Origin: DATLNM01 sp035536775
GTDB lineage: Bacteria > Actinomycetota > CADDZG01 > WHSQ01
Direction: 5' to 3'
Assembly (NCBI GenBank): GCA_035536775.1
Contig: DATLNM010000028.1
Coordinates: 45,720-109,719 of the forward strand
Length of the DNA: 64,000 nucleotides
The first letter of the stretch is position 1, and each line of letters begins with the position of its first letter. Both the position numbers and the translations under genes were made by a program. Positions 1 to 9,395 of the stretch are shown in pieces. The notes below the pieces were generated by a model that was not told the DNA's origin, searched no databases, and was given only the letters and a program-made list of their open reading frames with translations.

Positions 1-1167
1 ATAGGTTTCCACGAGGTCAACGGGGCCGGGACAGCCTCGCACCTCGCCGGGGTTACGACCCCGGACCCATTGACGTTATCGATCGAGCTTGTTGCTCCGT
101 ATCACGAGCTACCCGCGGTGATGACTCATCCCGCGCTCGTCCCGCTTCATCCGGCGGCGGTCGCCGACTACGACTCGTTCCTTGCGGAGCCCGTGGGCAA
201 TGGGCCTTTTCGCATGGCGGCGCCGTGGATCCCGGGGGGTCCTGTGGCCCTGATGGCTTTCGCAGGTTTTTACGAGACCCCAGAGGCAGATGGGATCAGG
301 TTCCTTCCGTATCCGGATGCGGCGGCTTCGTGGTTGCAGTTCCGCGACGGGCTTATCGACGTCGCGGAGGTCCCGGCCGGTCAGACCGAGGATGCGAGTG
401 CGATGTTCGGTGAGCAGGGCTTCACCGAGTTCGCGAGCGGGTACTACTTCGGCTTCAACCTCGACTCGCCGGACCTTCGTGACCCTCGCCTGCGAGCGGG
501 GATCAACCGAGCGATAGATCGTGAGGCGATCGCCCGCGATGTGTTTGCCGGCAGCATGTCGCCAGCGCGGGGGATCGTTCCGGCAGGCCTTCCGGGATTC
601 CAGGAGAACGTGTGCGTCGATATCTGCGACTATGACCCCGACGCGGCGCGGCGGGTCATCGGGTTGCTTCCGCGCGCGGAACGCCGAGTCGCGATCCAGT
701 ACACCGAGGGGGACCCTCACGAGCAGGTCGCGCGGATGGTCAAGAGAGACCTCGAGGCGGTTGGACTCGAGGTCACTCTCAGAGGATTCCGGTTCTCGCG
801 CTATGTCGACCTCCTGAACGCGAATCTCCACACGATGTATCGGATGGGGTGGCTCGCGGAGTACCCCGTCGCCGACGTCTTCCTGACCCCGCTGTTCTCG
901 GGCAAGTCTCCGGACAACCACTCCTCGTTCTCATCGGTAAGGGTCGATCGCCTCCTGACGGAAGCCCACGCGGAGCCGTCCCCCGGCCGGCGCGCCCAGC
1001 TCTACATCGCGGCAGAGAAGGCGATCCTCAAGGAGATGCCGATCGTGCCCATCGGGTCGTACGAGACACATTGGGCCGTTCAGGGTGCGGTGGACGGCAT
1101 CGTGTTCGACGTGATGGGGGGCTTCGACGCGTTCGACGTATCGGTGGAGGGCGATGCCGAGCGCTAG
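1..1167 (+). CDS. ABC transporter solute-binding protein, family 5 (5' end outside window)
   Basis: C-terminal part of an extracytoplasmic solute-binding protein of the DppA/OppA type, which captures peptides, nickel or other small ligands for an ABC importer. The frame is open to base 1, so the gene starts upstream; an internal TTG at 70 is probably not the start because the preceding codons still read as family sequence. Family features include a segment with 'INRAIDREAIARDVFAG' and 'RMGWLAEYPVADVFLTPLF', typical of the second lobe. The stop overlaps the next gene by 14 bases. The ligand cannot be inferred, and no permease or ATPase is in view. Confidence 0.85.
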   Translation: MGFHEVNGAGTASHLAGVTTPDPLTLSIELVAPYHELPAVMTHPALVPLHPAAVADYDSFLAEPVGNGPFRMAAPWIPGGPVALMAFAGFYETPEADGIRFLPYPDAAASWLQFRDGLIDVAEVPAGQTEDASAMFGEQGFTEFASGYYFGFNLDSPDLRDPRLRAGINRAIDREAIARDVFAGSMSPARGIVPAGLPGFQENVCVDICDYDPDAARRVIGLLPRAERRVAIQYTEGDPHEQVARMVKRDLEAVGLEVTLRGFRFSRYVDLLNANLHTMYRMGWLAEYPVADVFLTPLFSGKSPDNHSSFSSVRVDRLLTEAHAEPSPGRRAQLYIAAEKAILKEMPIVPIGSYETHWAVQGAVDGIVFDVMGGFDAFDVSVEGDAER

Positions 1168-2506
1168 GAGACCGCGTCTGGCTGCTATCGCGCTCGCAGG
1201 CGCAGTTATTTTCGGGGGCTGCACCTCGCCGAGCCCTCCGGAAGCACCACCCGCGATCCCGGGATCCGTAGACATCGAAGCACTGCCTCGCGGTGGCACG
1301 GTGACCATGGGCGTGCTCGGTGAGCCCGCGACGCTCGATCCGTTCGCGCCGGAGGCCTCCGATCTGACGCGCGCCCTAGTTCGACCTCTATATCCATCGC
1401 TCTACAGGCTGCTTCCGGACGGAACGGCTGTTGCCTCACTCGCGGACAACGCGACACATCAAGGCGACACGGTGCGGGTGACCCTGATCGACGCGCAGTG
1501 GAGTGATGACTCGGACATCACCGCGCAGGATGTCGTCGCGAGTGCGCGACGCGCGCTCTCGCCGTCAGGGTTCGCGCGTTTCAGCAGAGTCGAGGCCACC
1601 GACGATGGCACGATCACGTTCCACGGCGCGGGCGAAGACTGGCAGGTAGCCCTTGCGACCGCCGCGTATGTTCTGCCAGACGGGAGGCCCTCGCGCGAGA
1701 TCGCCGGTGGACCATTACAGATGGCGTCCCTCACCTCTGGTCTGGAGATCGCCTACGCGCCCAACCCCCGATGGTTCGGGGGCGATATCCCTCTCGACGG
1801 GGTACGGGTCCAGTTCATCGAGAATGTCGAGATCATGATCGAGCTTCTCGACGAAGGCCGGCTCGATGTGGCCGCCGTTCCTTCGTCGGTGAACCTCGGC
1901 GCCCGGCTCGACGAGATGGGCCTCGAGTTCGATGCCGCTCTCGGGTGGGAGAGTGTGTTGCTGACCTTCGGGGTGGACACCACCACGTTCGACGAGCGGA
2001 GATGGTTCTCCGCCGCGATAGATCGCCGATCGATCGTCGAGGGTCTAGTTCGCGACGAGGGCCGGCTGTCGAATGCCCTTCATCCACGTCCGGGCGCGGC
2101 GGGAGCCGCGGGCCCCTGGGAGGAGAGGAGCGCGCCGGGCTCGTACCCGACGACGGTCTCGATCGCGGCTCCCGTAGGGGACGAGCTCCTCGGATTCATC
2201 CAGCGCGCACTCTGGGAGCAACTCAACGAACGCGTCGAGCTGGAGCTGCTCACGGTTGAGGCCGCCCGCTTCTACGGAGGGTGGCAACGCGACGCCCCGG
2301 CAGACGTTCTGGTCGTGCGCGCGTCGGGCGCGCCGAAGCTTGGCGGCGCCGGGGCGGCCTTCCGCCGCGCCTCGATCTTGCCTCTAGCGCACGTAGAAAC
2401 CGTCCTTGCGTGGACCGGCGACGTCGCCGGGCTTGCCGCGAATCCGACCTTCGATGGCCCGTTATGGAACGTGGAGGAGTGGTTTCTCGAAGAGAGCCAG
2501 GGTTGA
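1154..2506 (+). CDS. Lipoprotein solute-binding protein, family 5
   Basis: 450 residues. The N-terminus has Arg-rich residues 5-8, a hydrophobic stretch (9-20) and a cysteine at 23 in the context IFGGC, a slightly atypical lipobox, so it is probably a lipid-anchored binding protein. Mature sequence around residues 48-60 ('GGTVTMGVLGEPATLDPF') is the standard family 5 N-terminal strand, and 'TAQDVVASARRAL' follows the usual 'ANDV' motif. It is shorter than most family members (about 500-550). It overlaps the preceding binding protein by 14 bases, so the two are surely cotranscribed paralogues. Ligand unknown. Confidence 0.85.
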   Translation: MPSARRPRLAAIALAGAVIFGGCTSPSPPEAPPAIPGSVDIEALPRGGTVTMGVLGEPATLDPFAPEASDLTRALVRPLYPSLYRLLPDGTAVASLADNATHQGDTVRVTLIDAQWSDDSDITAQDVVASARRALSPSGFARFSRVEATDDGTITFHGAGEDWQVALATAAYVLPDGRPSREIAGGPLQMASLTSGLEIAYAPNPRWFGGDIPLDGVRVQFIENVEIMIELLDEGRLDVAAVPSSVNLGARLDEMGLEFDAALGWESVLLTFGVDTTTFDERRWFSAAIDRRSIVEGLVRDEGRLSNALHPRPGAAGAAGPWEERSAPGSYPTTVSIAAPVGDELLGFIQRALWEQLNERVELELLTVEAARFYGGWQRDAPADVLVVRASGAPKLGGAGAAFRRASILPLAHVETVLAWTGDVAGLAANPTFDGPLWNVEEWFLEESQG

Positions 2507-2542
2507 CGGCCAGATCGACGGCCACGATCGACAGCCATGATG
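2505..2542 (+). repeat. Three short imperfect tandem repeats
   Basis: Three consecutive 12-13 base units (GACGGCCAGATC, GACGGCCACGATC, GACAGCCATGATG) begin at the stop codon of the binding protein and end 18 bases before the -10 box of the tRNA gene. Function unknown; they could bind a regulator or be chance slippage. Confidence 0.45.
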
Positions 2543-2560
2543 CGTGCTGTGATCGCCTCG

Positions 2561-2566
2561 TATAAT
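2561..2566 (+). promoter_or_regulatory. Perfect -10 box (TATAAT) upstream of tRNA-Leu
   Basis: TATAAT is a perfect sigma-70-type -10 element, 60 bases before the mature tRNA 5' end. The -35 hexamer at 17 bp spacing (TGATGC) is poor. It implies a leader of roughly 50 nt removed by RNase P. Confidence 0.6.
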
Positions 2567-2626
2567 CAGGGTGTGCCCTGTGTCAGAGCGAGCTCTGTCC
2601 GGGGCTTCTGTACGTCAGGATCACCT

Positions 2627-2709
2627 GCGGTGGTGGTGGAACGGTAGACACGCCAGCTTGAGGGGCTGGTGCCCGCAAGGGTGTGGGGGTTCAAATCCCC
2701 CCCACCGCA
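2627..2709 (+). tRNA. tRNA-Leu, anticodon GAG
   Basis: The 83-nt sequence folds as a class II tRNA. Acceptor arms GCGGTGG (2627-2633) and CCACCGC (2702-2708) pair, with discriminator A at 2709. Anticodon stem CCAGC/GCTGG encloses loop TTGAGGG, giving anticodon GAG at 2660-2662 (reads CUC/CUU). The long variable arm and the T-arm GGGGG-TTCAAAT-CCCCC are intact. The 3' CCA is not encoded. Confidence 0.96.
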
Positions 2710-2730
2710 CGATGGGCCCTGCGAGGGGCA

Positions 2731-4731
2731 TTAGCCCGAGGCGAAGAAGCTGCTTCGGATCCGTTCGAGCAATGATTCAGTCTCTGGTGTGGCTTCCAGT
2801 TCTGATATCCGCTCCCGGCGGCGCTCGAGTCGAGACCGCATGATCGCGGCCAGCTCGTCGAGCCATTCGGGATGCGCGGCCACGACGGCCTTGTACGCCT
2901 CGCGGCCGATCTCGTAGACGACGGTCTCATCAACCGAGCGCACGGTTGCCGCACGCTTCTCTCCGGTCAGAAGGGCCATCTCGCCGATGACCTCGCCGGG
3001 CCCGAGCTTCTCGACCAACCAATCGGTGTCGTCGTCTTTTCGCAAGCGAACTTCGACCTCTCCGATCCCAACGAGGAACAGAGATGTCCCTTCCTGCCCT
3101 TGGATGAGCAATCGCTGCGTTGGCCCGAGGAACAGAGGGCGCGCGGTAAGGGCGAGGGAGTGGACATCTTCGGGCGAAAGCATCTTGAAGATGGCGACAC
3201 TCGCCAAGAGCCGCTCGATCTCCTCGGTCGTCGGTTCGGCGGCATCCACGGGTTCAGGGGCCGTCATGCTGGGGCCAAGACCGTCCTGGCGTTGGAGCAG
3301 CTCGAGGCGACGCCGGTCGCCCTTAAGGTGCGCCTCGAGAAGGCTTGTCTCAGGCGGGATGCATTCTGTGCCCGCGTAGTCCATCAGCCGATTCGTTCTC
3401 GCCCATTCGGCCACCGCGTTCATCGATGATCGGTACTGGCTGCAGGCAGTCGGATAGATGCCCTTCTGACCTCCGATACCGAAGCGTTGCCACAGGACGA
3501 TCTCTCGCGCCGCAGTGGGCAGGAACGCGATCTCGGGAAAGGCGTCGGAGGCTTGGCGAAGCACAGCCCTTTCTGCATCACGGAACACCCTCTGCCACGT
3601 CTCTTGAGAATTGGATGCGTTCGGACCGGCGAGCTCGATCGCATGCTTGAGATCCTCGTGGTGCACATGCAGGAACTGTAGGGTCACCTCCCTCTTGCGT
3701 AGCAGATTGAGGGCTGAGACGGGGCCCGTGCGGGGACTACCAAAGCTCGGAAAGACGATGCCTCGCATCTGCCAAACGTGCTGCCACGCGGCCACATCGA
3801 TCCGATCGCGTATATCGGTGTACGTGCCGTCCTCCAATGCGGCGCGCTCATCGGGTCGAAGCAGGTCGCCGACGTCATCCCTCACTGCCGTGAAGATCGC
3901 GATGCACGTGATCAGTTCGAGGTAGACACCGACACGCAGCAGCCACGCGGGGTCGGTGAGGTGATGTTCCTTGCCAACGATATCTGCGATCAGAGCTGAG
4001 TTGTAGAGGTAGGCCTTGTCACTGCCGATCTTCAACACCGGATACCACGGGTGGTAAGCGACACCTGGATCGTCCCGTCCTGCCTTGCGCGCTTGACGAG
4101 CGGTGTCGAGCGGCAGCAACTCGTCGAGCATGCGCTTGTAGAGGGAGCCGAAGCTGCGCGCATCGCAGACGTCGAGCCACGTTTCGTCGGTGGCGACCGA
4201 GCCGTTGTCATCGTCGAGTCTGATCTCGACCCGCATCTTTCGAAGGAGACCTGTCGCCAGTCCTAGTTCGATGCCCGCCAGGTCGCGCTGGGGCAACAGC
4301 TCGAGTCGCTGTCGCTCAGAGTCGGCGAGCTCCACGCGGCGCCTTTCCCACCCCGGTAGGGGGCGTCCGTCGATCGTCGCCGTGGCGTAGGCAGAGGTGG
4401 GTCTTCTGCTACCGGATACCTCGAAGAGGAGGACCGCGCGGTTGTGGAGACCGTCGTTCGTGATGAGGATCGCGTTGTCACTCGAGCCCAAGCCGGGATG
4501 TTTGTCCTCGTCCGTAGGGCGCCTGCCTGGTACGAACGGAACGAAGTGGCACTCCATCGACCCAGTATCTCCAATGCCCAACGAGGCATCACATTCGATC
4601 GGCGGAAAGAACACGAGCTCTCCCTCGAGAAGCTCTCTGGCTTGGTCCACAAGAGCGACATCCATGTCACCGATCGTGGCAGGCGGGGTTATGACACGTT
4701 TTCTGACACGTATCACTTTTCGCAGAACCAT
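2731..4731 (-). CDS. Cyclic-nucleotide-binding-domain protein with unrecognised large N-terminal region
   Basis: 666 residues. The C-terminus (about 507-620) is a Crp-type cyclic nucleotide-binding domain: a beta-roll, then a phosphate-binding cassette with 'GEMALLTGEKRAATVRS' that keeps the conserved Glu and Arg. It is followed by a charged helical tail and has no DNA-binding HTH, so it is not a CRP regulator. Residues 1-500 match no family I recognise; they hold a probable beta-rich segment (40-170) and a helical part with several conserved-looking aromatic motifs ('YHPWYPVLKIG'). No signal peptide or clear membrane helix. The start ATG has only a weak ribosome site. It is transcribed divergently from the DEAD-box helicase. 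Confidence 0.75.
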   Translation of the reverse strand: MVLRKVIRVRKRVITPPATIGDMDVALVDQARELLEGELVFFPPIECDASLGIGDTGSMECHFVPFVPGRRPTDEDKHPGLGSSDNAILITNDGLHNRAVLLFEVSGSRRPTSAYATATIDGRPLPGWERRRVELADSERQRLELLPQRDLAGIELGLATGLLRKMRVEIRLDDDNGSVATDETWLDVCDARSFGSLYKRMLDELLPLDTARQARKAGRDDPGVAYHPWYPVLKIGSDKAYLYNSALIADIVGKEHHLTDPAWLLRVGVYLELITCIAIFTAVRDDVGDLLRPDERAALEDGTYTDIRDRIDVAAWQHVWQMRGIVFPSFGSPRTGPVSALNLLRKREVTLQFLHVHHEDLKHAIELAGPNASNSQETWQRVFRDAERAVLRQASDAFPEIAFLPTAAREIVLWQRFGIGGQKGIYPTACSQYRSSMNAVAEWARTNRLMDYAGTECIPPETSLLEAHLKGDRRRLELLQRQDGLGPSMTAPEPVDAAEPTTEEIERLLASVAIFKMLSPEDVHSLALTARPLFLGPTQRLLIQGQEGTSLFLVGIGEVEVRLRKDDDTDWLVEKLGPGEVIGEMALLTGEKRAATVRSVDETVVYEIGREAYKAVVAAHPEWLDELAAIMRSRLERRRERISELEATPETESLLERIRSSFFASG

Positions 4732-4819
4732 CTTCAGGTCATGCTGGCGTGAGGCTCCGCCTGGAATCCGCCTCTAAATGGGAAGCTTCTGGGGCTTAAG
4801 GCTGTTATTGTGACTAACA

Positions 4820-4838
4820 GAGCAACACGGTGTTGCTC
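4820..4838. promoter_or_regulatory. 19-bp palindrome in divergent intergenic region (operator-like)
   Basis: GAGCAACACGGTGTTGCTC is a perfect inverted repeat with 9-base arms around a single G. It lies between the divergent cNMP-domain gene and the helicase gene, about 90 bases from the first and 100 from the second. The shape suits a dimeric repressor or activator site; the protein is unknown. Confidence 0.5.
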
Positions 4839-4901
4839 GTGGGATTTCCTCTTCCGTTCCTCCTTCAGGCGTTACGGGTTGTGAAATCTCCGTGATGTAG
4901 A

Positions 4902-4918
4902 GGTGGCGTCTCGCCACC
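4902..4918 (+). promoter_or_regulatory. Leader hairpin just upstream of DEAD-box helicase RBS
   Basis: GGTGGCG-TCT-CGCCACC forms a 7-bp GC-rich stem with a 3-nt loop. It ends six bases before the AAGAAGGAG ribosome-binding site of the helicase. Its position suggests a 5' UTR structure affecting translation or mRNA stability. Confidence 0.5.
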
Positions 4919-4936
4919 GAGAAGAAGGAGTTTCGA

Positions 4937-6127
<1,191 letters not shown>

Positions 6128-6151
6128 TAGCCGGCGATAGGGACGACCGTC

Positions 6152-7582
6152 CTAGAGCGTCAGGACGGTAATGGCGGGGGAGGATTCACCGAGCTCGGGC
6201 GCGAACCCGGCCACGGTCAGGATGCTTTGACCCTCGATGGCCAGTCCTCGTTCACGCGTGATAGCGCGAGCGAGGTCGTTGGGTGTAGCGAGGTCGTTCT
6301 CCTTGACCTGTTGGGGGAAAACGCCCCATAGGAGCGTCAGTTGAGGCGCGGTCCACTCAGACGACGTCACCGCGATGATCGGAGCCGCGGGACGGGCGCA
6401 CGCAACGACCCGGGCGGTAACTCCGGTGCGGGAGAACACCACGATCGCCCGAGCGCGCACATCGCGGGACAACTGGGCGGTAGAGCGAGCGAGTGCCTCG
6501 TTGAGGAGCATGGCTTGGGACGTGTCTTCGTCGATGCGGAACCCACTCGCGTTCCAGAGGTGCGCCTCGACGTGACGTGCGATGCGATCCATCATCTGGA
6601 CGGCCTCGACAGGGAAGGATCCGGCCGCGGTCTCACCTGAGAGCATCACCGCGTCGGCTCCGCTGAACACCGCCGTTGAAACATCGGAGACTTCCGCTCG
6701 GGTGGGCTGCGCGTATTCGGTCATCGACTCAAGCATCTGGGTCGCCACGATGCATGGCTTGCTCCGGGCGCGCGCTCTTGCGATCAGCTGGCGCTGGACC
6801 ACCGGCACCATCTCCGGCGGTAACTCGACCCCGAGGTCGCCCCGGGCGATCATGATGCCGTCGGATTCGTCGAGGATTTCGTCGATGCAGTCGAGCGCCT
6901 CGGGCCGCTCGATCTTGGCGATCACCTTCACTGGATGATCTTCAGGGAACAGGGCTTTGAGCTCCCGAACGTCGTCTGGGCTTCGTACGAACGAAAGTGC
7001 GACGTAGTCGACCCCGAGGCCAAGGGCGAACGCCGCGTCGTCCCGGTCCTTGTCCGTTAGAGAGGGTGCAGTCACATCGACGTCTGGCAGATTCATCCCT
7101 TTGCGATCCTTCAGGACGCCGCCATGGATGACCCGGCAGTGGACGTCTCTCTCCCGTACCTCCTCGACCACGAGCTCGATGAACCCATCGGAGAGGAAGA
7201 TCCTTGCGCCCGGATGCACGTCGGTAGCAAGTTCCGCGTATTGAGACGGGATCAGTCCAGGTCCGCCGAGGATCTCCCTCGTTGTGACGACAACCTGCTC
7301 CTCATCAGTCAGCTGGATCTCCCCACCCGCGAATCTCCCGACCCTGATCTTGGCGCCGCATAGGTCCACGAGGATGCCGATAGGCGCATCCCCGGCGGCC
7401 GCTCGAACGAGCTCATACGCGGATCGATGACTCTCCTGGTCCCCGTGGGACATGTTGAGCCTGAAGACGTTGACGCCGGCGTCGATCAACCGCTCCACGG
7501 TGGTGCGCTCCAACGATGAGGGGCCGAGCGTCGCGACGATCTTCGTTCGGCGGTAGAGGAGGAGCTCGTCGTGGAGGCGCAT
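6152..7582 (-). CDS. pyk: Pyruvate kinase
   Basis: 476 residues, the usual length. It converts phosphoenolpyruvate and ADP to pyruvate and ATP in glycolysis. Visible features: N-terminal 'TKIVATLGPSS' and 'GVNVFRLNMSHG', the active-site signature VKVIAKIERPEA with the catalytic Lys, 'GIMIARGDLGVELP' and 'SKPCIVATQMLESM', and the C-terminal allosteric domain with 'VVFSRTGVTARVVACARP'. The start lies 9 bases after the stop of an RsbW-like ATPase gene on the same strand, so the two may share a transcript, though a functional link is not obvious. Confidence 0.97.
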   Translation of the reverse strand: MRLHDELLLYRRTKIVATLGPSSLERTTVERLIDAGVNVFRLNMSHGDQESHRSAYELVRAAAGDAPIGILVDLCGAKIRVGRFAGGEIQLTDEEQVVVTTREILGGPGLIPSQYAELATDVHPGARIFLSDGFIELVVEEVRERDVHCRVIHGGVLKDRKGMNLPDVDVTAPSLTDKDRDDAAFALGLGVDYVALSFVRSPDDVRELKALFPEDHPVKVIAKIERPEALDCIDEILDESDGIMIARGDLGVELPPEMVPVVQRQLIARARARSKPCIVATQMLESMTEYAQPTRAEVSDVSTAVFSGADAVMLSGETAAGSFPVEAVQMMDRIARHVEAHLWNASGFRIDEDTSQAMLLNEALARSTAQLSRDVRARAIVVFSRTGVTARVVACARPAAPIIAVTSSEWTAPQLTLLWGVFPQQVKENDLATPNDLARAITRERGLAIEGQSILTVAGFAPELGESSPAITVLTL

Positions 7583-7591
7583 CGTCCGCAG

Positions 7592-7990
7592 CTACTCGGG
7601 TCCGCCGACGGGGATCTCGAACCAGACGCACGTGCGCCCCTCGCGCTTCACACCCCAGCGACGCGCGACCCGGTCGAGGATGAAGAGCCCGCGCCCTCCC
7701 TCTGCCTCGTCCTCGGCGACCCGCAGAACGGGCGTCGACCCGGAGGCCGAGCCGGGGTCACAGATCTCGATCCGCACGCAATCCTCGTCGACCCACACCT
7801 CGAGGGCGATCGAGTCGTTCTCGGCCAGGTCGGAGTGACGGAGGCTGTTCGCTATGAGCTCGGATGTGAGCAGGCAACTCTCTTCGAGGGTGCGGGCGGG
7901 AAGTCTGGCGAGACCCTTACGAAGGGTCCCCCGTGCCAGCGACGCGCTGCGAGCGTCCGCCGGGAGGTCTATCGAGAACCGCGCCCGCAT
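7592..7990 (-). CDS. RsbW-like ATP-binding protein (anti-sigma factor type)
   Basis: 132 residues of the small HATPase_c_2 family related to serine-protein kinases/anti-sigma factors RsbW and SpoIIAB. The N-box is ELIANSLRHS, the G1 box is EICDPGS, and the glycine-rich lid is 'GGRGLFILDRVARRWG'. Such proteins typically sequester a sigma factor or phosphorylate an anti-anti-sigma factor; neither partner lies nearby, so this could be one of the many orphan actinobacterial copies. It sits just upstream of pyk on the same strand. Confidence 0.85.
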   Translation of the reverse strand: MRARFSIDLPADARSASLARGTLRKGLARLPARTLEESCLLTSELIANSLRHSDLAENDSIALEVWVDEDCVRIEICDPGSASGSTPVLRVAEDEAEGGRGLFILDRVARRWGVKREGRTCVWFEIPVGGPE

Positions 7991-8174
7991 GCAGTGCCCC
8001 GATCCGAGTGACCGATGCAGCCCGATGCTCCACCGATGGGAGAAGTTCGAGGACGAAGGATACGTCGCGCGTATCGCGCGACTTGAATGTCGTGGGTTCG
8101 AGGCTTGTCAGGCAGGACGCACGGCGGGCGATGCCGGCGTGCTCGCAGGCACTCCGCAGCTAGACCTAATCTCG

Positions 8175-8192
8175 GACCACACATAAGTGGTC
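8175..8192 (-). terminator. Terminator-like hairpin
   Basis: GACCAC-ACATAA-GTGGTC is a 6-bp stem with a 6-nt loop, 30 bases past the stop of the acidic protein gene (8222-8974). No U-tract follows, so it may be only a 3' stabilising structure. Confidence 0.4.
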
Positions 8193-8221
8193 AACGGTCC
8201 TGCCATGATCCGTCTCCTTGC

Positions 8222-8974
8222 CTAGGCCCAACCGACCCCGGGGCGGCCAAGGCTCGAGAGGCCGTCGGCGAGGTCCCTGAGGGCGGAGTAAGCATCGAGT
8301 CTGTTCAGCTTCACGTCTCGCTCGGAGGCCTGGGAGACCTGGGGAGCTTCCACTACCTCTTCCTCGACTGCATCGAAGTGCACAGTGAGGGGCTCGGCCG
8401 GCGGCGCCGGCGGCGGAGGGGCGACCGGGACGTCTAGGAGGTGCTCCTCGATCGCCGAGAGATGCTCTGAGGTTGCGTAGTGAGGCTGGCCAGCGGGCTC
8501 GAAGACCGGAGCCGGGGGCTCCCACAGGTCGAAACTATCCATGACGCTGTCGACCTCGGTCGTCCAGACCGGGTCCGGAGCGGGCGGAGGCGTCGACTGC
8601 ATCGCAACCGGCTGCGGTTCGTCGATGGTGACGACTTCCACGTCTTCTACCTCGAGCGGAGCCAGCAGCAGATCCTCGCCGAACTCCTCGAACATCTCGG
8701 CCTCGTAGTTGTTGACCGGCTCGTGCTCGGGAGTCGTGTCGTCGAGGGCGTCGAAAGCGCCACCCCATGCATTGAGGACAAGGAGGGCTTCCTTGGAGCT
8801 GATCGGCAGGGCCTCGTGGCCCGACAGGAACTCGACCTCGGACACCACGGCGCCTGACTTCTTCCACCGAGGGGTGGCCGGCGTCGAGACGTATCCCTGG
8901 ACCCTGTCACCGTCAACGATGACCCGGAAGAGAGATTTCGGCTCGAGTTTCCCGTAGTAAGTGATCAGTTTCAT
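8222..8974 (-). CDS. Hypothetical acidic, proline-rich protein
   Basis: 250 residues, no family recognised. Residues 1-80 look folded (beta-rich, starting MKLITYYGKLEPKSLFRVIV and ending near 'SSKEALLVLNAWG'). Residues 85-215 are strongly acidic and rich in Pro, Val and Glu with PPPPAPP runs, probably disordered. The last ~30 residues ('DVKLNRLDAYSALRDLADGL') form a probable amphipathic helix. No signal peptide or membrane segment. ATG preceded by AGGGG at 4 nt spacing. The layout (small domain, flexible acidic linker, terminal helix) would suit an adaptor, but this is inference. Confidence 0.7.
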   Translation of the reverse strand: MKLITYYGKLEPKSLFRVIVDGDRVQGYVSTPATPRWKKSGAVVSEVEFLSGHEALPISSKEALLVLNAWGGAFDALDDTTPEHEPVNNYEAEMFEEFGEDLLLAPLEVEDVEVVTIDEPQPVAMQSTPPPAPDPVWTTEVDSVMDSFDLWEPPAPVFEPAGQPHYATSEHLSAIEEHLLDVPVAPPPPAPPAEPLTVHFDAVEEEVVEAPQVSQASERDVKLNRLDAYSALRDLADGLSSLGRPGVGWA

Positions 8975-9395
8975 GATCCCCTGAGTCCCCTGTTTCCCCC
9001 AAGCTGCTTACGTTTGGAGTATCGGCAGGGCCCGCGGAATCCTTGAAATATCTGGGCACGATTTTTGTCGTTCGCGACACTTTTCTTACGCCCCGGGCGA
9101 TCTGGGGGTGTCGTGCAGCAGACAGACACGCTGTCGGCTACCCGACAGACACCGGGTCTCATCCTTGACAGGATTCAAGACCGTTCGGGCGGAGGCGGGA
9201 GGACGACATGATGCGGGCAGGGCACTCGTGATCCATCCATTCATAGAGCGACGCGTCCTCCGCGAGGCGGCGGCGCGCGAAACGACATCGACAGAGGACC
9301 CTTCCGACGGTCCCGCAGAGGGGGGTGCTCCCGCAGAACCAGTGCCCCCGGACGCAGACGATGGAGCCCATGACGACCCTCACTAGAATGCCGTC
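8975..9395. other. Intergenic region without confident gene; hairpin and direct repeats
   Basis: About 420 bases between divergent genes. It holds a 7-bp hairpin (CTGTCGG-CTAC-CCGACAG, 9131-9148) flanked and overlapped by two copies of GACAGACAC (9121-9129 and 9144-9152). The open frames on both strands here have no family signature, and I do not call a gene. Both divergent promoters should lie here. Confidence 0.5.
9384..9389 (+). promoter_or_regulatory. Leaderless-type -10 box (TAGAAT)
   Basis: TAGAAT ends 6 nt before the GTG start at 9396, the spacing expected if transcription begins at or next to the start codon. No ribosome-binding site is visible, consistent with a leaderless mRNA. Confidence 0.6.

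Noticed and set aside
4751..4780. Possible fourth copy of the palindromic element (GGCTCCGCCTGG...)
   Set aside because: Only the GGCTCCGCC core is shared; the rest differs, so chance in GC-rich DNA is likely.
8040..8110. tRNA-like segment with GGTTCGAGG near 8093 and an apparent anticodon-like stem
   Set aside because: The acceptor arms do not pair and the T-stem needs several G-T pairs; no class of tRNA fits.
9108..9386. Possible small genes in the 8975-9395 gap, including a Cys-rich minus-strand reading (9159-9383)
   Set aside because: No family signature or ribosome site, and unusual composition; the readings shadow each other in a high-GC stretch.
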